Assembly: GCA_030598385.1 (NCBI GenBank) | Contig: JAUVQB010000003.1 | Span: 1-18,756 of the forward strand | Direction of reading: 5' to 3' | DNA length: 18,756 nucleotides | Source: Alphaproteobacteria bacterium | Lineage (GTDB): Bacteria; Pseudomonadota; Alphaproteobacteria; Kiloniellales; JAKSDN01 | Shown here: positions 7,801 to 15,903 of the stretch, piece after piece | Layout: each line of letters begins with the position of its first letter | Numbering within the stretch: the stretch's first letter is position 1 | Notes under the pieces: generated by a model | What the model was told of the DNA's origin: nothing | Databases searched by the model: none | The model's input: only the letters and a program-made list of their open reading frames with translations | Made by a program: the position numbers and the translations under genes

Positions 7801-7842
7801 TTTGTTTACGCTTGACAACAAATAAACGGTTTTAAATTAGAT
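7801..7842 (+). promoter_or_regulatory. Candidate promoter (-35 TTGACA) for uvrC
   Basis: TTGACA at 7812-7817 is a perfect housekeeping -35 box. No good -10 is found at 17 bases; the best are weak A/T hexamers such as TAAATT (7833-7838). TTTGTT (7801-7806) and AACAAA (7817-7822) form a 6-bp inverted repeat that brackets the -35, so a regulator could compete with RNA polymerase here. The downstream gene is uvrC. Confidence 0.4.
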
Positions 7843-7920
7843 ACTTACTAACTTTGCCTAATTTTTGGGCAATAGACACAAAAGCTTGATATGCTTGACC
7901 GTCGGTCCGGCGCAGAAGAG

Positions 7921-7955
7921 TTCCCCACAGCTTTGTCCACAGAATCCGTGGATAG
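7921..7955. promoter_or_regulatory. Cluster of three DnaA-box-like 9-mers
   Basis: TTCCCCACA (7921-7929), TTGTCCACA (7933-7941) and, on the minus strand, CTATCCACG (7955-7947) match the DnaA box TTATCCACA at 7, 8 and 7 of 9 positions. A GAATC site (7942-7946) sits between the last two. Only one is a close match, so this is suggestive. It lies next to the AT-rich stretch, as in replication origins and DnaA-controlled promoters. Confidence 0.4.
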
Positions 7956-8052
7956 CTGGCAAACCGCCGGGCAGGTTGCCTTCGCCCGTCTGCATTCGGC
8001 CTCAGGGGCGAGGGACGTTGACGCCGTGGAAGCATCGCGCAAGATTGCCGCC

Positions 8053-10146
8053 ATGACGACCCGGCGTGGACGACGCAGACGCAACGACCCGTCGGCCGGC
8101 GGCAAGCGGTCCGCCATGCCCGCCGAAGCGCCGGCGGATCCGACCGAGAACCGAGCGCGCGGTCTGGCGGAGGACCCGGCGCCCTATCAGCACCCCGAGG
8201 CCGACGGCGGGCGGGACAGCCCGGTGCAGCCCCTGGCCGCGGGGCGCGACGTCATCGCCCGGGCGGTGAAGACACTGCCGGCCGGGCCCGGCGTCTACCG
8301 CATGATCAACCGGCGCGGCGAGGCGCTTTATATCGGCAAAGCCCGCAGCCTCAGGAAACGGGTCGCGAGCTACGCGCAACTGGGCAAGCTGCCCCATCGC
8401 CTGCTGCGCATGGTGGCCGAGACGTCCAAGATCGAGGTCATCGCCACCCACACCGAGGCCGAGGCGCTGCTGCTGGAAAGCAACCTCATCAAGCGCCATA
8501 TGCCGCGCTACAACGTGCTGTTGCGCGACGACAAGTCCTTCCCCTACATCCTGATCACCAGCGACCATCCTTTCCCGCAAGTCGCCAAGCACCGCGGCGC
8601 ACACGAGCGCGACGGCGACTATTTCGGCCCTTTCGCATCGGCTGGCGCGGTCAACCGCACGATCACGGCCTTGGAAAAGGCCTTTCTGCTCCGGTCCTGT
8701 TCGGATGCGGTCTTCGCCAGCCGCACGCGGCCCTGTCTCATGCATCAGATCAAGCGCTGCGCCGCGCCTTGCGTCGATCTGATCTCCCGGGCGGACTACC
8801 AGGACCTGGTTGATCAGACCCGCGCCTTCCTCACCGGACGCAGCCACGACATTCAGCAGACCTTGAGCGAAGAGATGCGCCGCGCCTCCGAGCGCCTCGA
8901 CTTCGAGGCTGCCGCCGTCACTCGCGACCGGCTGCGCGCGCTCGCCCACATCCAGTCCCATCAGGACGTCAACGTGGAGGGGCTCGACGATGCCGACGTC
9001 ATCGCCGCCTATCAGGACGCCGGGCACACCTGCGTCCAGGTCTTCTTCTTCCGCGCCGGGCGCAACTACGGCAACCGGGCCTACTTCCCGTCGCACGACC
9101 GCCGGCTCGACGCGGCCCAGGTCCTCGCGGCCTTCGCAACCCAGTTCTACGACAACAAGCCGGCGCCGCGGCTCATCCTGCTGAGCCAACGCGTGGCCGA
9201 GCAGGATCTGATCGCCGAGGCGCTCAGCCAGCGCGAGGGCCGCAAAGTGGCCCTCACGGCACCGCAGCGCGGCGAGAAACGCAAGTTGGTGGAAAGCGCC
9301 CTCATGAACGCCCGAGAGGCGCTCGCCCGGCGCCTGGCCGAGAGCGGCAACCAGCGCCGCCTGCTCGAGCAGCTCGCCGAAGCCTTTGCCCTCGAGGCGG
9401 CGCCCGACCGCATCGAGGTCTACGACAACAGCCACATCCAGGGCGCCAACGCCTACGGCGCCATGATCGTGGCCGGCCCCGAAGGCTTCGTCAAAGCGGC
9501 CTACCGCAAGTTCCGGATCAAGGGTGCCCAGCCGAGAGCCGCAGGGGACAAGAGGCCCGCACCCGACGGCCCGACGCCCATGGGCCCGGACCGGGGCGGC
9601 TACACCGCCGGCGACGACTACGCCATGATGCGCGAGGTGCTGACCCGGCGGTTCACTCGCATCGTCAAGGAAGACCCGGAGCGCGAAAGCGGCGAGTGGC
9701 CCGACCTGATCCTGATCGACGGCGGCCGCGGCCAGCTCGCGGTGGCGCAGGAGGTTCTGGCCGACCTCGGGCTGGAGGACGTGGCGGTCGCCGCCATCGC
9801 CAAGGGCCCGGACCGCAACGCGGGGCGCGAGCGCATCTATCTGCCGGGGCAAGCTTCGAAAATGCTCGCCGCCCGAGACCCTTGCCTCTATTTTTTGCAG
9901 CGCCTGCGCGACGAGGCCCATCGCTTTGCCATCGGCGCCCACCGCAGCGGCCGCACCAAGTCCCGGCTGCGGTCCAGCCTGGACGAGATCTCGGGCATCG
10001 GGGCCAAGCGCAAGCGCGCCTTGCTGCATCATTTCGGCTCGGCCCAGGCGGTCGCCCGGGCCGGATTGGCCGACCTGGAAGCGGTCGCCGGCATCAGCCG
10101 CGTGGTGGCGCGGCGGATTTACGATCATTTTCACGGCAATCCCTGA
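8053..10146 (+). CDS. uvrC: UvrABC system protein C (excision endonuclease subunit)
   Basis: UvrC makes the 3' and 5' incisions of nucleotide excision repair. From the ATG at 8053 it has 697 residues; an in-frame ATG at 7891 would add 54 that lack family similarity and overlie DnaA-box-like sequence, so I prefer 8053. An ATG at 8116 is also possible. No strong ribosome site precedes any of them. Order of domains: basic low-complexity lead, GIY-YIG nuclease (GPGVYRM at 79-85, LYIGKA at 92-97), UVR motif (about 266-297) that pairs with UvrB, RNase H-like nuclease with EVYDNSHI (Asp458), and C-terminal tandem helix-hairpin-helix (about 642-695). A Pro/Gly/Arg-rich stretch at about 492-516, between RKFRIK and the conserved AGDDYAMM, seems longer than in relatives I recall. 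Confidence 0.95.
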   Translation: MTTRRGRRRRNDPSAGGKRSAMPAEAPADPTENRARGLAEDPAPYQHPEADGGRDSPVQPLAAGRDVIARAVKTLPAGPGVYRMINRRGEALYIGKARSLRKRVASYAQLGKLPHRLLRMVAETSKIEVIATHTEAEALLLESNLIKRHMPRYNVLLRDDKSFPYILITSDHPFPQVAKHRGAHERDGDYFGPFASAGAVNRTITALEKAFLLRSCSDAVFASRTRPCLMHQIKRCAAPCVDLISRADYQDLVDQTRAFLTGRSHDIQQTLSEEMRRASERLDFEAAAVTRDRLRALAHIQSHQDVNVEGLDDADVIAAYQDAGHTCVQVFFFRAGRNYGNRAYFPSHDRRLDAAQVLAAFATQFYDNKPAPRLILLSQRVAEQDLIAEALSQREGRKVALTAPQRGEKRKLVESALMNAREALARRLAESGNQRRLLEQLAEAFALEAAPDRIEVYDNSHIQGANAYGAMIVAGPEGFVKAAYRKFRIKGAQPRAAGDKRPAPDGPTPMGPDRGGYTAGDDYAMMREVLTRRFTRIVKEDPERESGEWPDLILIDGGRGQLAVAQEVLADLGLEDVAVAAIAKGPDRNAGRERIYLPGQASKMLAARDPCLYFLQRLRDEAHRFAIGAHRSGRTKSRLRSSLDEISGIGAKRKRALLHHFGSAQAVARAGLADLEAVAGISRVVARRIYDHFHGNP

Positions 10147-10270
10147 CCGGCCCCTGTGGAAATACCTGCAAGGCCCCTGGACGGCGCAGCGCAGAATCGC
10201 GATATTGGCCCAGCGATCTGTGGCGGCCGCCGCGGACCCTTGACCGCTTGAGAGATTGCCGTCCCGGCCC

Positions 10271-10828
10271 ATGCTGACCAGCCTGCCCAACATGCTGACG
10301 CTCTCGCGCATCGGACTCATTCCGGTGCTGCTGCTGCTGCTCTACCTGAACGAGCCTTGGGCGCGCTGGACGGCGCTGGTGCTTTTCACCCTCGCTGGCG
10401 TCACGGATTGGCTCGATGGTTACCTGGCGCGCAATCGCGGCCAGGTTTCCTCCATCGGCCGTTTTCTCGACCCGATCGCGGACAAGCTCTTGGTCAGCGC
10501 CGTGATCCTCCTGCTGGTGGCCGTAGATTCCATCACCGGCCTGGTCCTCCTACCCGCCCTGGTCATCCTCTGCCGCGAGATCATGGTCTCCGGCCTGCGC
10601 GAGTACTTGGCCGGAATTCAAGTGCCCGTGCCGGTCAGCAACCTGGCCAAGTGGAAGACGGTGATCCAGATGGTGGCGCTCGGGTTCCTCATCGTCGGCG
10701 ACGCCGGGCCGGATGTCCTGCCGGTTCAGATGATCGGCGAGGTCGGCCTCTGGCTGGCCGCCGTGCTCACCCTGATCACCGGCTACGACTACCTGTCGCG
10801 AGGGCTGAAGCATATGCTGGAGCCGTGA
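10271..10828 (+). CDS. pgsA: CDP-diacylglycerol-glycerol-3-phosphate 3-phosphatidyltransferase
   Basis: Integral inner-membrane enzyme that makes phosphatidylglycerophosphate from CDP-diacylglycerol and glycerol-3-phosphate, the committed step to phosphatidylglycerol and cardiolipin. It has 185 residues, the usual length. The CDP-alcohol phosphotransferase signature is intact: Asp46, Asp49-Gly50, Ala53-Arg54, Gly63, Asp67 and Asp71 match DGxxAR-x8-G-x3-D-x3-D exactly. Several hydrophobic segments surround it, and CREIMVSGLREY, typical of PgsA, follows. I chose the ATG at 10271 because it gives MLTSLPNMLTLSRIG, the usual PgsA beginning; a TTG at 10256 is less likely. It starts 124 bases after uvrC, a neighbour pair common in Proteobacteria, and may share its transcript. 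Confidence 0.94.
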   Translation: MLTSLPNMLTLSRIGLIPVLLLLLYLNEPWARWTALVLFTLAGVTDWLDGYLARNRGQVSSIGRFLDPIADKLLVSAVILLLVAVDSITGLVLLPALVILCREIMVSGLREYLAGIQVPVPVSNLAKWKTVIQMVALGFLIVGDAGPDVLPVQMIGEVGLWLAAVLTLITGYDYLSRGLKHMLEP

Positions 10829-10947
10829 GGGATGGCCTTGTCGCGCAACGCTCGCATAGCCGCAAACGGTTGACTTTCGGGTGCGGGGTGCCCTTCTTTC
10901 TGGCAGGATCGCACGATTTCGCGGTCGGCGGCGGCGATGGGAGCGGC

Positions 10948-11493
10948 ATGAAGATATTCGGCCTGGCGGGTTGGAGCGGCAGCGGCAAGACCACGCTCGC
11001 GATCAAGTTGATCCCGGCGCTGGTCGGATGTGGCGTGACGGTCTCGACCATCAAGCACGCCCACCACAGTTTCGACATCGACCATCCCGGCAAGGATTCC
11101 TACCAGCACCGCCAGGCCGGCGCGACCGAGGTGATGGTCACCTCGGGCGAGCGCTGGGCGCTCATGCGCGAGCTGCGCGGCGCCGCCGAACTCAGCATCG
11201 AGGATCTGGTCGCCCGCATGAGCCCGGTGGACCTGGTGCTGGTCGAGGGGTTCAAGCGCGAGCCGCACGACAAGCTCGAGGTCTTCCGCGCCGAGCGCAA
11301 CCGGCTGCCGCTGTGCCGCAAGGACCCGCGCATCGTGGTCATTGCCTCAGACGAGCCCGCCTGCGCGGCGCTCGCCGATGTGGCGCTGCCCCGCCTCGAC
11401 CTCAACGACGTAGGCGTCATCGCCGATTTCATCATTGCACACTGCGGGCTGGCGCCCGGACTCCCAAAGGCGCCCACCAAGGCGGCGGGCTAG
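10948..11493 (+). CDS. mobB: Molybdopterin-guanine dinucleotide biosynthesis adaptor protein
   Basis: MobB is a GTP-binding accessory protein that assists MobA in attaching GMP to molybdopterin; it is cytoplasmic and usually not essential for the pathway. It has 181 residues. The P-loop GWSGSGKTT is at 8-16, followed by the family pattern TIKHAHHSFDIDHPGKDSY and HRQAGA. VDLVLVEGFK supplies the Walker B-like strand. The open frame runs much further upstream but only as an out-of-frame reading of pgsA; the ATG at 10948 has GGGAG just before it and begins directly with the P-loop strand. It opens the Mo-cofactor group: moeA starts 2 bases after its stop. The 119-base gap from pgsA contains TTGACT at 10870, without a convincing -10. 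Confidence 0.94.
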   Translation: MKIFGLAGWSGSGKTTLAIKLIPALVGCGVTVSTIKHAHHSFDIDHPGKDSYQHRQAGATEVMVTSGERWALMRELRGAAELSIEDLVARMSPVDLVLVEGFKREPHDKLEVFRAERNRLPLCRKDPRIVVIASDEPACAALADVALPRLDLNDVGVIADFIIAHCGLAPGLPKAPTKAAG

Positions 11494-11495
11494 AC

Positions 11496-12752
11496 ATGGC
11501 ACAGCTCAGCGACGACTGCTTCGCCCACGGCGGGCGGCTGATGACCACGGCGGAGGCGCTCACGCATCTGACCGGGCGGGTGAGCCGCGTCACCGCGGAC
11601 GAGGCGATGCCCCTAACGGAGGCCCTGGGCCGCATCTTGGCCGAGGATCTGGTGGCGCCCGACGACGTGCCGCCCCACGACAACTCGGCCGTCGACGGCT
11701 ATGCGGTCACTTTCGACGACCTCGATCCCGAGGCCGACGCCCGCCTGCCGGTCCGGGGCCGCGCCGCCGCGGGGCATCCCTTGGTGGGGCCGGCCGCCCG
11801 CGGTACGGCGGTGCGCATCTTCACCGGCGCGCCCATGCCCGAGGGGCCGGATACGGTGATGATGCAGGAGGACTGCCGGCTGGACGGCGGCCAGGTGGTG
11901 ATCCCCCCCGGCATCCGCCGCGGCGCCAACCGCCGCGCGAAGGGCGAGGACATCCGCGCCGGCACCCGGGTCCTCGCCCGCGGCCGACGCCTGCGCGCCC
12001 AGGATCTGGGCCAGGCGGCCGCCATCGGGCGTACTACCGTCGCGGTGTCCCGGCCGCTCCGTGTCGCCCTTTTCTCGACCGGCGACGAGCTACGCGAGCC
12101 GGGCACGCCGCTCGACGCTGGCTGCATTTACGATTCCAACCGCTTCACGATCTCCGCCCTGCTGCAGGGGCTGGGCTGCCGGGTCGCGGATCTGGGAATC
12201 CTGCGAGACGAGGCCGATACCATCCATGACGCCCTGGCGGACGCCGCGGAGGGCCACGACCTGATCGTCACCTCCGGCGGCGTCTCGGTCGGCGAGGAAG
12301 ATCACGTCAGGCAGGCGGTCGAGGCGCTCGGCCGGATCCATTTCTGGCGCCTGGCGATCAAGCCGGGGCGCCCGATCGCGCTCGGCCAGGTCGGCCGGGT
12401 GCCGCTGGTCGGCCTGCCCGGCAATCCGGTGGCCGTCGTGGTCACCTTCGTGAACCTGGTTCGGCCGATGATCCTCAGCCTCATGGGCGGCACCGAACTC
12501 ATGCCCCATCACTTCCGGGTGCGCGCCGCCTTCGACCACAAGAAGAAGAAAGACCGGCGCGAATGGGTGCGCGCGCGCCTGGAGGCGGACTCCGAAGGGG
12601 ATTGGCAGGCGATCAAGTTCCCGCGCGAGGGCGCCGGCATCCTCTCGTCGCTGGTGGAGTCCGACGGCCTGGTCGAACTGCCCGAGGAAATGACCTATCT
12701 TGAGGCCGGAACTTTGGTGGATTTCCTGCCGTTCAGCGAGGTGTGCACGTGA
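11496..12752 (+). CDS. moeA: Molybdopterin molybdenumtransferase
   Basis: MoeA inserts molybdate into adenylylated molybdopterin, the last step to active Mo cofactor, in the cytoplasm. It has 418 residues, the normal length. The start MAQLSDDCFAHGGRL is the form I know from alphaproteobacterial MoeA, which supports ATG 11496 over the ATG at 11541. The N-terminal domain carries the conserved HDNSAVDGYA (61-70) and the RIFTGAPMPEG stretch (107-117). The MPT-binding domain begins near 188 with ALFSTGDEL, then YDSNR, and reaches TSGGVSVGEEDHV (259-271). GLPGNPVAVVV and a C-terminal beta-barrel domain follow. It begins 2 bases after mobB, and its TGA overlaps the moaD start, so the three genes should be translated from one message. 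Confidence 0.95.
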   Translation: MAQLSDDCFAHGGRLMTTAEALTHLTGRVSRVTADEAMPLTEALGRILAEDLVAPDDVPPHDNSAVDGYAVTFDDLDPEADARLPVRGRAAAGHPLVGPAARGTAVRIFTGAPMPEGPDTVMMQEDCRLDGGQVVIPPGIRRGANRRAKGEDIRAGTRVLARGRRLRAQDLGQAAAIGRTTVAVSRPLRVALFSTGDELREPGTPLDAGCIYDSNRFTISALLQGLGCRVADLGILRDEADTIHDALADAAEGHDLIVTSGGVSVGEEDHVRQAVEALGRIHFWRLAIKPGRPIALGQVGRVPLVGLPGNPVAVVVTFVNLVRPMILSLMGGTELMPHHFRVRAAFDHKKKKDRREWVRARLEADSEGDWQAIKFPREGAGILSSLVESDGLVELPEEMTYLEAGTLVDFLPFSEVCT

Positions 12753-13000
12753 AGCTGCTCTATTTCGCCTGGCTCAAGAACAAGACCGGCGTCGCCGAGG
12801 AAGAGGTCGCGCTGCCGGCCGAGGTCGCCACCGTGGCCGAGCTGCTCGATTGGCTGAAGGGCCGTGGCCCCGGCTATGCCGAGGCTCTGGCCGACCTCGA
12901 TGCGGTGCGGGTCGCGGTCAATCAGGACTACGCGCGGCCCGGCGACCCGGTGGCACCGGGCGACGAGGTGGCGCTCTTCCCGCCGGTGACCGGCGGCTGA
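12749..13000 (+). CDS. moaD: Molybdopterin synthase sulfur carrier subunit
   Basis: MoaD is the ubiquitin-like small subunit of molybdopterin synthase; its C-terminal thiocarboxylate gives sulfur to precursor Z while bound to MoaE. It has 83 residues from the GTG at 12749, beginning KLLYFAWLKNKTG after the initiator. It ends in FPPVTGG, with the essential Gly-Gly terminus. I chose this GTG because it overlaps the moeA TGA as GTGA; the GTG at 12743 would add only two residues. moaE often follows moaD directly, but here amn does, so moaE must lie elsewhere or be absent. It ends the mobB-moeA-moaD unit. Confidence 0.94.
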   Translation: MKLLYFAWLKNKTGVAEEEVALPAEVATVAELLDWLKGRGPGYAEALADLDAVRVAVNQDYARPGDPVAPGDEVALFPPVTGG

Positions 13001-13069
13001 CGGGCGTGAGGGGCCGGCCAGCCAGATCCTCCTGCGCTCTCGCTGTGGCAGCCTAAGGAACGCGGTCTC

Positions 13070-14539
13070 ATGACGGAACTGCTGAACGGCGTGGCCCGAA
13101 ACCTCCGCTCCTTCACAGAGCCGCACGCCGCGCTGGATCGCATCTGCGAAATTTACGAGGCCGGCGCCGGGGCGCTCAGGCAAAGGTTTGAGGAGTTTCT
13201 GGCAGGCGGCTCGGGCACGACGGAAGAGGCCCCCTGCTATCCCTATGTGGGCATGGTCATCGGTCCTCAAGAGGTCACGAAGGGCGTCGAGATGTCCTAC
13301 GGAAAGCTGCCCGGCGCCGGCGCCTTCGGCACCACGCTGACCCGCCCGGACCTGTTCCGCGACTACTATCGCGAACAGCTCGAACTCCTGCTGAACAACT
13401 ACGACAAACCGATCTGGGCCGGGACCAGCCATCAACCGATCCCGCTGTCCTTCGTGATCGAGGAAGCGACGGCGGGCCTGACGGCCGAGCGCGTCCAGGC
13501 CCTGCGCGGCCGCTTTGCCTTGCCCGAGCTGTCCCGCATCGACGACGCCATCGCCAACGGCACCTATACCCCGCCGCCGGGCACGCCCAAGCCGCTCTCC
13601 CTGTTCAGCGCCACGCGGGTCGACTTTTCGTTGGTGCGCCTCAAGCATTACACAGCGACCTCGCCCAGGCATTTTCAGCGCTTCGTCCTGTTCACCAACT
13701 ACCAGCGCTATGTCGACGAGTTCGTCGCCTATGGCCGGGATCAGGTCTTGAACGGCAATGACTACGCCGCCTTTGTCGAACCGGGCGACGTGATGACGCC
13801 GAACCCCGCGCGGTCAAGCGAGGGCCCCTCGGGCCAGGCCCCCGGTCACCTGCCGCAGATGCCGGCCTATCATCTCGTCAGGGGCGATCATGAAGGCATT
13901 ACGCTGGTGAACATCGGCATCGGGCCGTCGAATGCCAAGACCATCACCGACCACCTCGCCGTGCTGCGCCCGCACTGCTGGCTCATGGTCGGCCATTGCG
14001 GCGGGCTGCGCCTCACCCAGCGTCTCGGCGACTATGTGCTGGCGCACGCTTATGTCCGCAGCGATCACGTGCTCGATGAGGACCTCCCTGACTGGGTGCC
14101 CGTGCCGCCCATCGCCGAGGTTCAAATTGCGCTGACCGGCGCGGTCTCCGAGGCGACCGGCCTCATGGGGCGCGAACTGAAGGTGCGGCTGCGCACCGGC
14201 ACCGTGTTCACGACGGACGACCGCGATTGGGAGCTTCGCCACAACGAGCTGGCCAAGCGCTTCAACCAGTCCAGGGCCATTGCCGTGGACATGGAATCGG
14301 CGACCATCGCGGCCAACGGCTTTCGCCTGCGGGTCCCTTACGGGACCCTACTTTGCGTGTCCGACAAGCCGCTGCACGGCGAAATCAAGCTGCCGGGCAT
14401 GGCGGATGCCTTCTACCGCGAACGGATCAGCCAGCACCTCAGGATCGGCATCGCGACCCTTTGCAGCCTCAGGGACGCCGGCGTCGAATCGCTGCATTCG
14501 CGCAAACTCCGCAGCTTCGACGAGCCGGCCTTCCGCTGA
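13070..14539 (+). CDS. amn: AMP nucleosidase
   Basis: Cytoplasmic enzyme that hydrolyses AMP to adenine and ribose-5-phosphate, setting AMP levels and purine salvage. It has 489 residues, close to the E. coli protein. The N-terminal Amn-specific domain (to about 180) includes YPYVGMVIGPQEV and SYGKLPGAGAFGTTLTRPD. The catalytic domain has the purine nucleoside phosphorylase fold: ITLVNIGIGPSNAKTITDHL, GHCGGLR, AVDMESATIAANG and LLCVSDKPLHGE, whose Asp (about residue 432) corresponds to the catalytic aspartate. TAAGGA lies about 10 bases before the ATG. It follows moaD by 69 bases and faces a convergent gene 37 bases past its stop; no terminator with a T-run was found in that gap. Confidence 0.96.
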   Translation: MTELLNGVARNLRSFTEPHAALDRICEIYEAGAGALRQRFEEFLAGGSGTTEEAPCYPYVGMVIGPQEVTKGVEMSYGKLPGAGAFGTTLTRPDLFRDYYREQLELLLNNYDKPIWAGTSHQPIPLSFVIEEATAGLTAERVQALRGRFALPELSRIDDAIANGTYTPPPGTPKPLSLFSATRVDFSLVRLKHYTATSPRHFQRFVLFTNYQRYVDEFVAYGRDQVLNGNDYAAFVEPGDVMTPNPARSSEGPSGQAPGHLPQMPAYHLVRGDHEGITLVNIGIGPSNAKTITDHLAVLRPHCWLMVGHCGGLRLTQRLGDYVLAHAYVRSDHVLDEDLPDWVPVPPIAEVQIALTGAVSEATGLMGRELKVRLRTGTVFTTDDRDWELRHNELAKRFNQSRAIAVDMESATIAANGFRLRVPYGTLLCVSDKPLHGEIKLPGMADAFYRERISQHLRIGIATLCSLRDAGVESLHSRKLRSFDEPAFR

Positions 14540-14576
14540 CCCCGCGGCGGACCCTCCTGCGGCGCGCCAGTGGCAG

Positions 14577-15779
14577 CTAACCCAGGAATTCGAACTTTTC
14601 GGTGACGAGCGCTCCGTCGCGCTCGGTGAAGAGGTTGACCTCGCGGCGCAGGTCCTCGAAGAAGGATCCGGGCGAAAAGCAGGTCTCGGGGGCAAAGCCC
14701 CCCTTGGCGCCGATCTCTCCGCCCAGCAGCTTCAGGCTTGCCACCAGGAGGGGCCCGCCGGTCACGACATCGCCGGAGGCATCCTCGGCAAAGGCCTCGG
14801 CGTTCCAGTTCGGCTCCACGAGGCAGCGCGCCGGCCGCCCGTCTTTGATCCCTTCGAGGCACACCGACTCGCCCTTGGTCACGTCCTCGCGGGCCTCGGC
14901 CGTCCAGCGCTCCGGGTCGCCCGCCAATTCCTTCCTGACGGCGGCGACGACGGCCTCCTCCTCCCCGGGGAAGTGCGCGTCGATATGCCGCTTGATCAGG
15001 TCGTTGACCTGCGGCGGATAGAAGCCTGCCCCCATGGTCACTTCTTCGATACCGGGGATGCTCTCGGGCAGGGTAATCGGCTCGGCCGAGCCCTGGGTAT
15101 GGACCTCGATGGCGCCGCCGCTCAGGAGTGGGATCTTATAGGCCGGCCCGAAGGCCGGCAGGTCGGCATAGCGGCCGTCGACGAACTGGCGGGCGGTTCC
15201 GCTGAAGCCGTGGATGACGGCGGCCAGGGCAGCGCCAATTTCCTGGTGTGAGGTGTGGGCGGGCGCGCCGCCAAGCGAATCGCCGAAGGCGGCCTGAACA
15301 CTCATGCAATATCCGAGGCGAAGGGTCTTCACTTGGTCGAATCGGCTGACGCCCTGCATTGCCAGGAGACTGAAAAGCCCCGGGAAGGCGCCGATACCGG
15401 TGATAGCGGTGATGCCGGCGGCCGCGGCGTCTTGGCTCATGGCAAGCGCCTCTTCCGTCGCCCGCCAGGAGATGTTGAGATCGCAGTAGTCGGCGCCGGC
15501 GGCGATCGCCAGGCGCAGCGCCGGGATCACCGTCAGATGATCTGGTCCGGTCGCATTCACGACAAGATCTGCGCCCCGGACGGCTTCCGGAACGTCTGCC
15601 TTCTCGAAGAGATCGACCCGCCCGGCCACGGCCTTGGCGCCGAGGAGATCCGCCTGCGCCTGGGCCTTCTCCAAGGAGCGGCCGGCGACAACCAGGGTCG
15701 TGACGATGTCCCTTTCGGCCAGTTGTCGCGCGACATAGCGCCCGTAGTGGCCATAACCGCCCAGCACCACCACCTTCAT
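14577..15779 (-). CDS. Saccharopine dehydrogenase-like NAD(P)-binding protein
   Basis: A 400-residue oxidoreductase-like protein. The first strand and loop, VVVLGGYGHYGRYVARQL, form a Rossmann dinucleotide site; AGRSLEKAQ then supplies a second-strand Arg that may favour NADPH. DLVVNATGPDHL and ADYCDLN are the next family landmarks. The rest matches the wider saccharopine dehydrogenase-like group, whose members act on varied substrates or have none known, so no lysine-pathway role should be assumed. GGGAG lies 7 bases before the ATG. It is convergent with amn and separated by 124 bases from the DUF1326 gene on the same strand. No signal peptide or membrane segment is evident. Confidence 0.82.
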   Translation of the reverse strand: MKVVVLGGYGHYGRYVARQLAERDIVTTLVVAGRSLEKAQAQADLLGAKAVAGRVDLFEKADVPEAVRGADLVVNATGPDHLTVIPALRLAIAAGADYCDLNISWRATEEALAMSQDAAAAGITAITGIGAFPGLFSLLAMQGVSRFDQVKTLRLGYCMSVQAAFGDSLGGAPAHTSHQEIGAALAAVIHGFSGTARQFVDGRYADLPAFGPAYKIPLLSGGAIEVHTQGSAEPITLPESIPGIEEVTMGAGFYPPQVNDLIKRHIDAHFPGEEEAVVAAVRKELAGDPERWTAEAREDVTKGESVCLEGIKDGRPARCLVEPNWNAEAFAEDASGDVVTGGPLLVASLKLLGGEIGAKGGFAPETCFSPGSFFEDLRREVNLFTERDGALVTEKFEFLG

Positions 15780-15903
15780 GGCGCCTCTCCCGTTCTCGGC
15801 CGGATCAGTTCACGATCCCCTGCGGGCCATAGGCGAACCGCGAGAAAATGGCGGTGCGCTCTGCCATCATCGATCCGTGGCGTTGAGGATTGAGCCGAAT
15901 GGT

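Larger units (their letters stand above)
7621..8052. other. 432-bp AT-rich intergenic region upstream of uvrC
   Basis: If uvrC starts at 8053, no gene lies here. By hand count 7781-7890 has 34 G/C in 110 bases (about 31%), in sharp contrast with the neighbouring genes. It holds a TTGTGCACAA palindrome, a promoter-like TTGACA, and DnaA-box-like sequences at 7921-7955, each listed separately. GANTC sites, the target of the alphaproteobacterial CcrM methylase, occur at 7682, 7709 and 7942. TTGCC and GGCAA form a 5-bp inverted repeat within 7854-7873. An open frame linked to uvrC covers 7891-8052, but its composition does not look like UvrC protein. Confidence 0.6.

Noticed and set aside
7837..7851. 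TTAG-N7-CTAA as a CtrA site
   Set aside because: The CtrA site is TTAA-N7-TTAA; each half here has a mismatch and the arrangement is inverted, not direct.
7891..8052. 54-residue N-terminal extension of UvrC
   Set aside because: No UvrC similarity, no ribosome site, and it overlies the DnaA-box-like cluster; a start at 8053 or 8116 is more likely.
8002..10320. 772-residue open frame on the minus strand
   Set aside because: It mirrors uvrC, is rich in Gly, Ala, Asp, Val and His as expected for antisense of a GC-rich gene, and shows no domain. uvrC on the plus strand is unmistakable.
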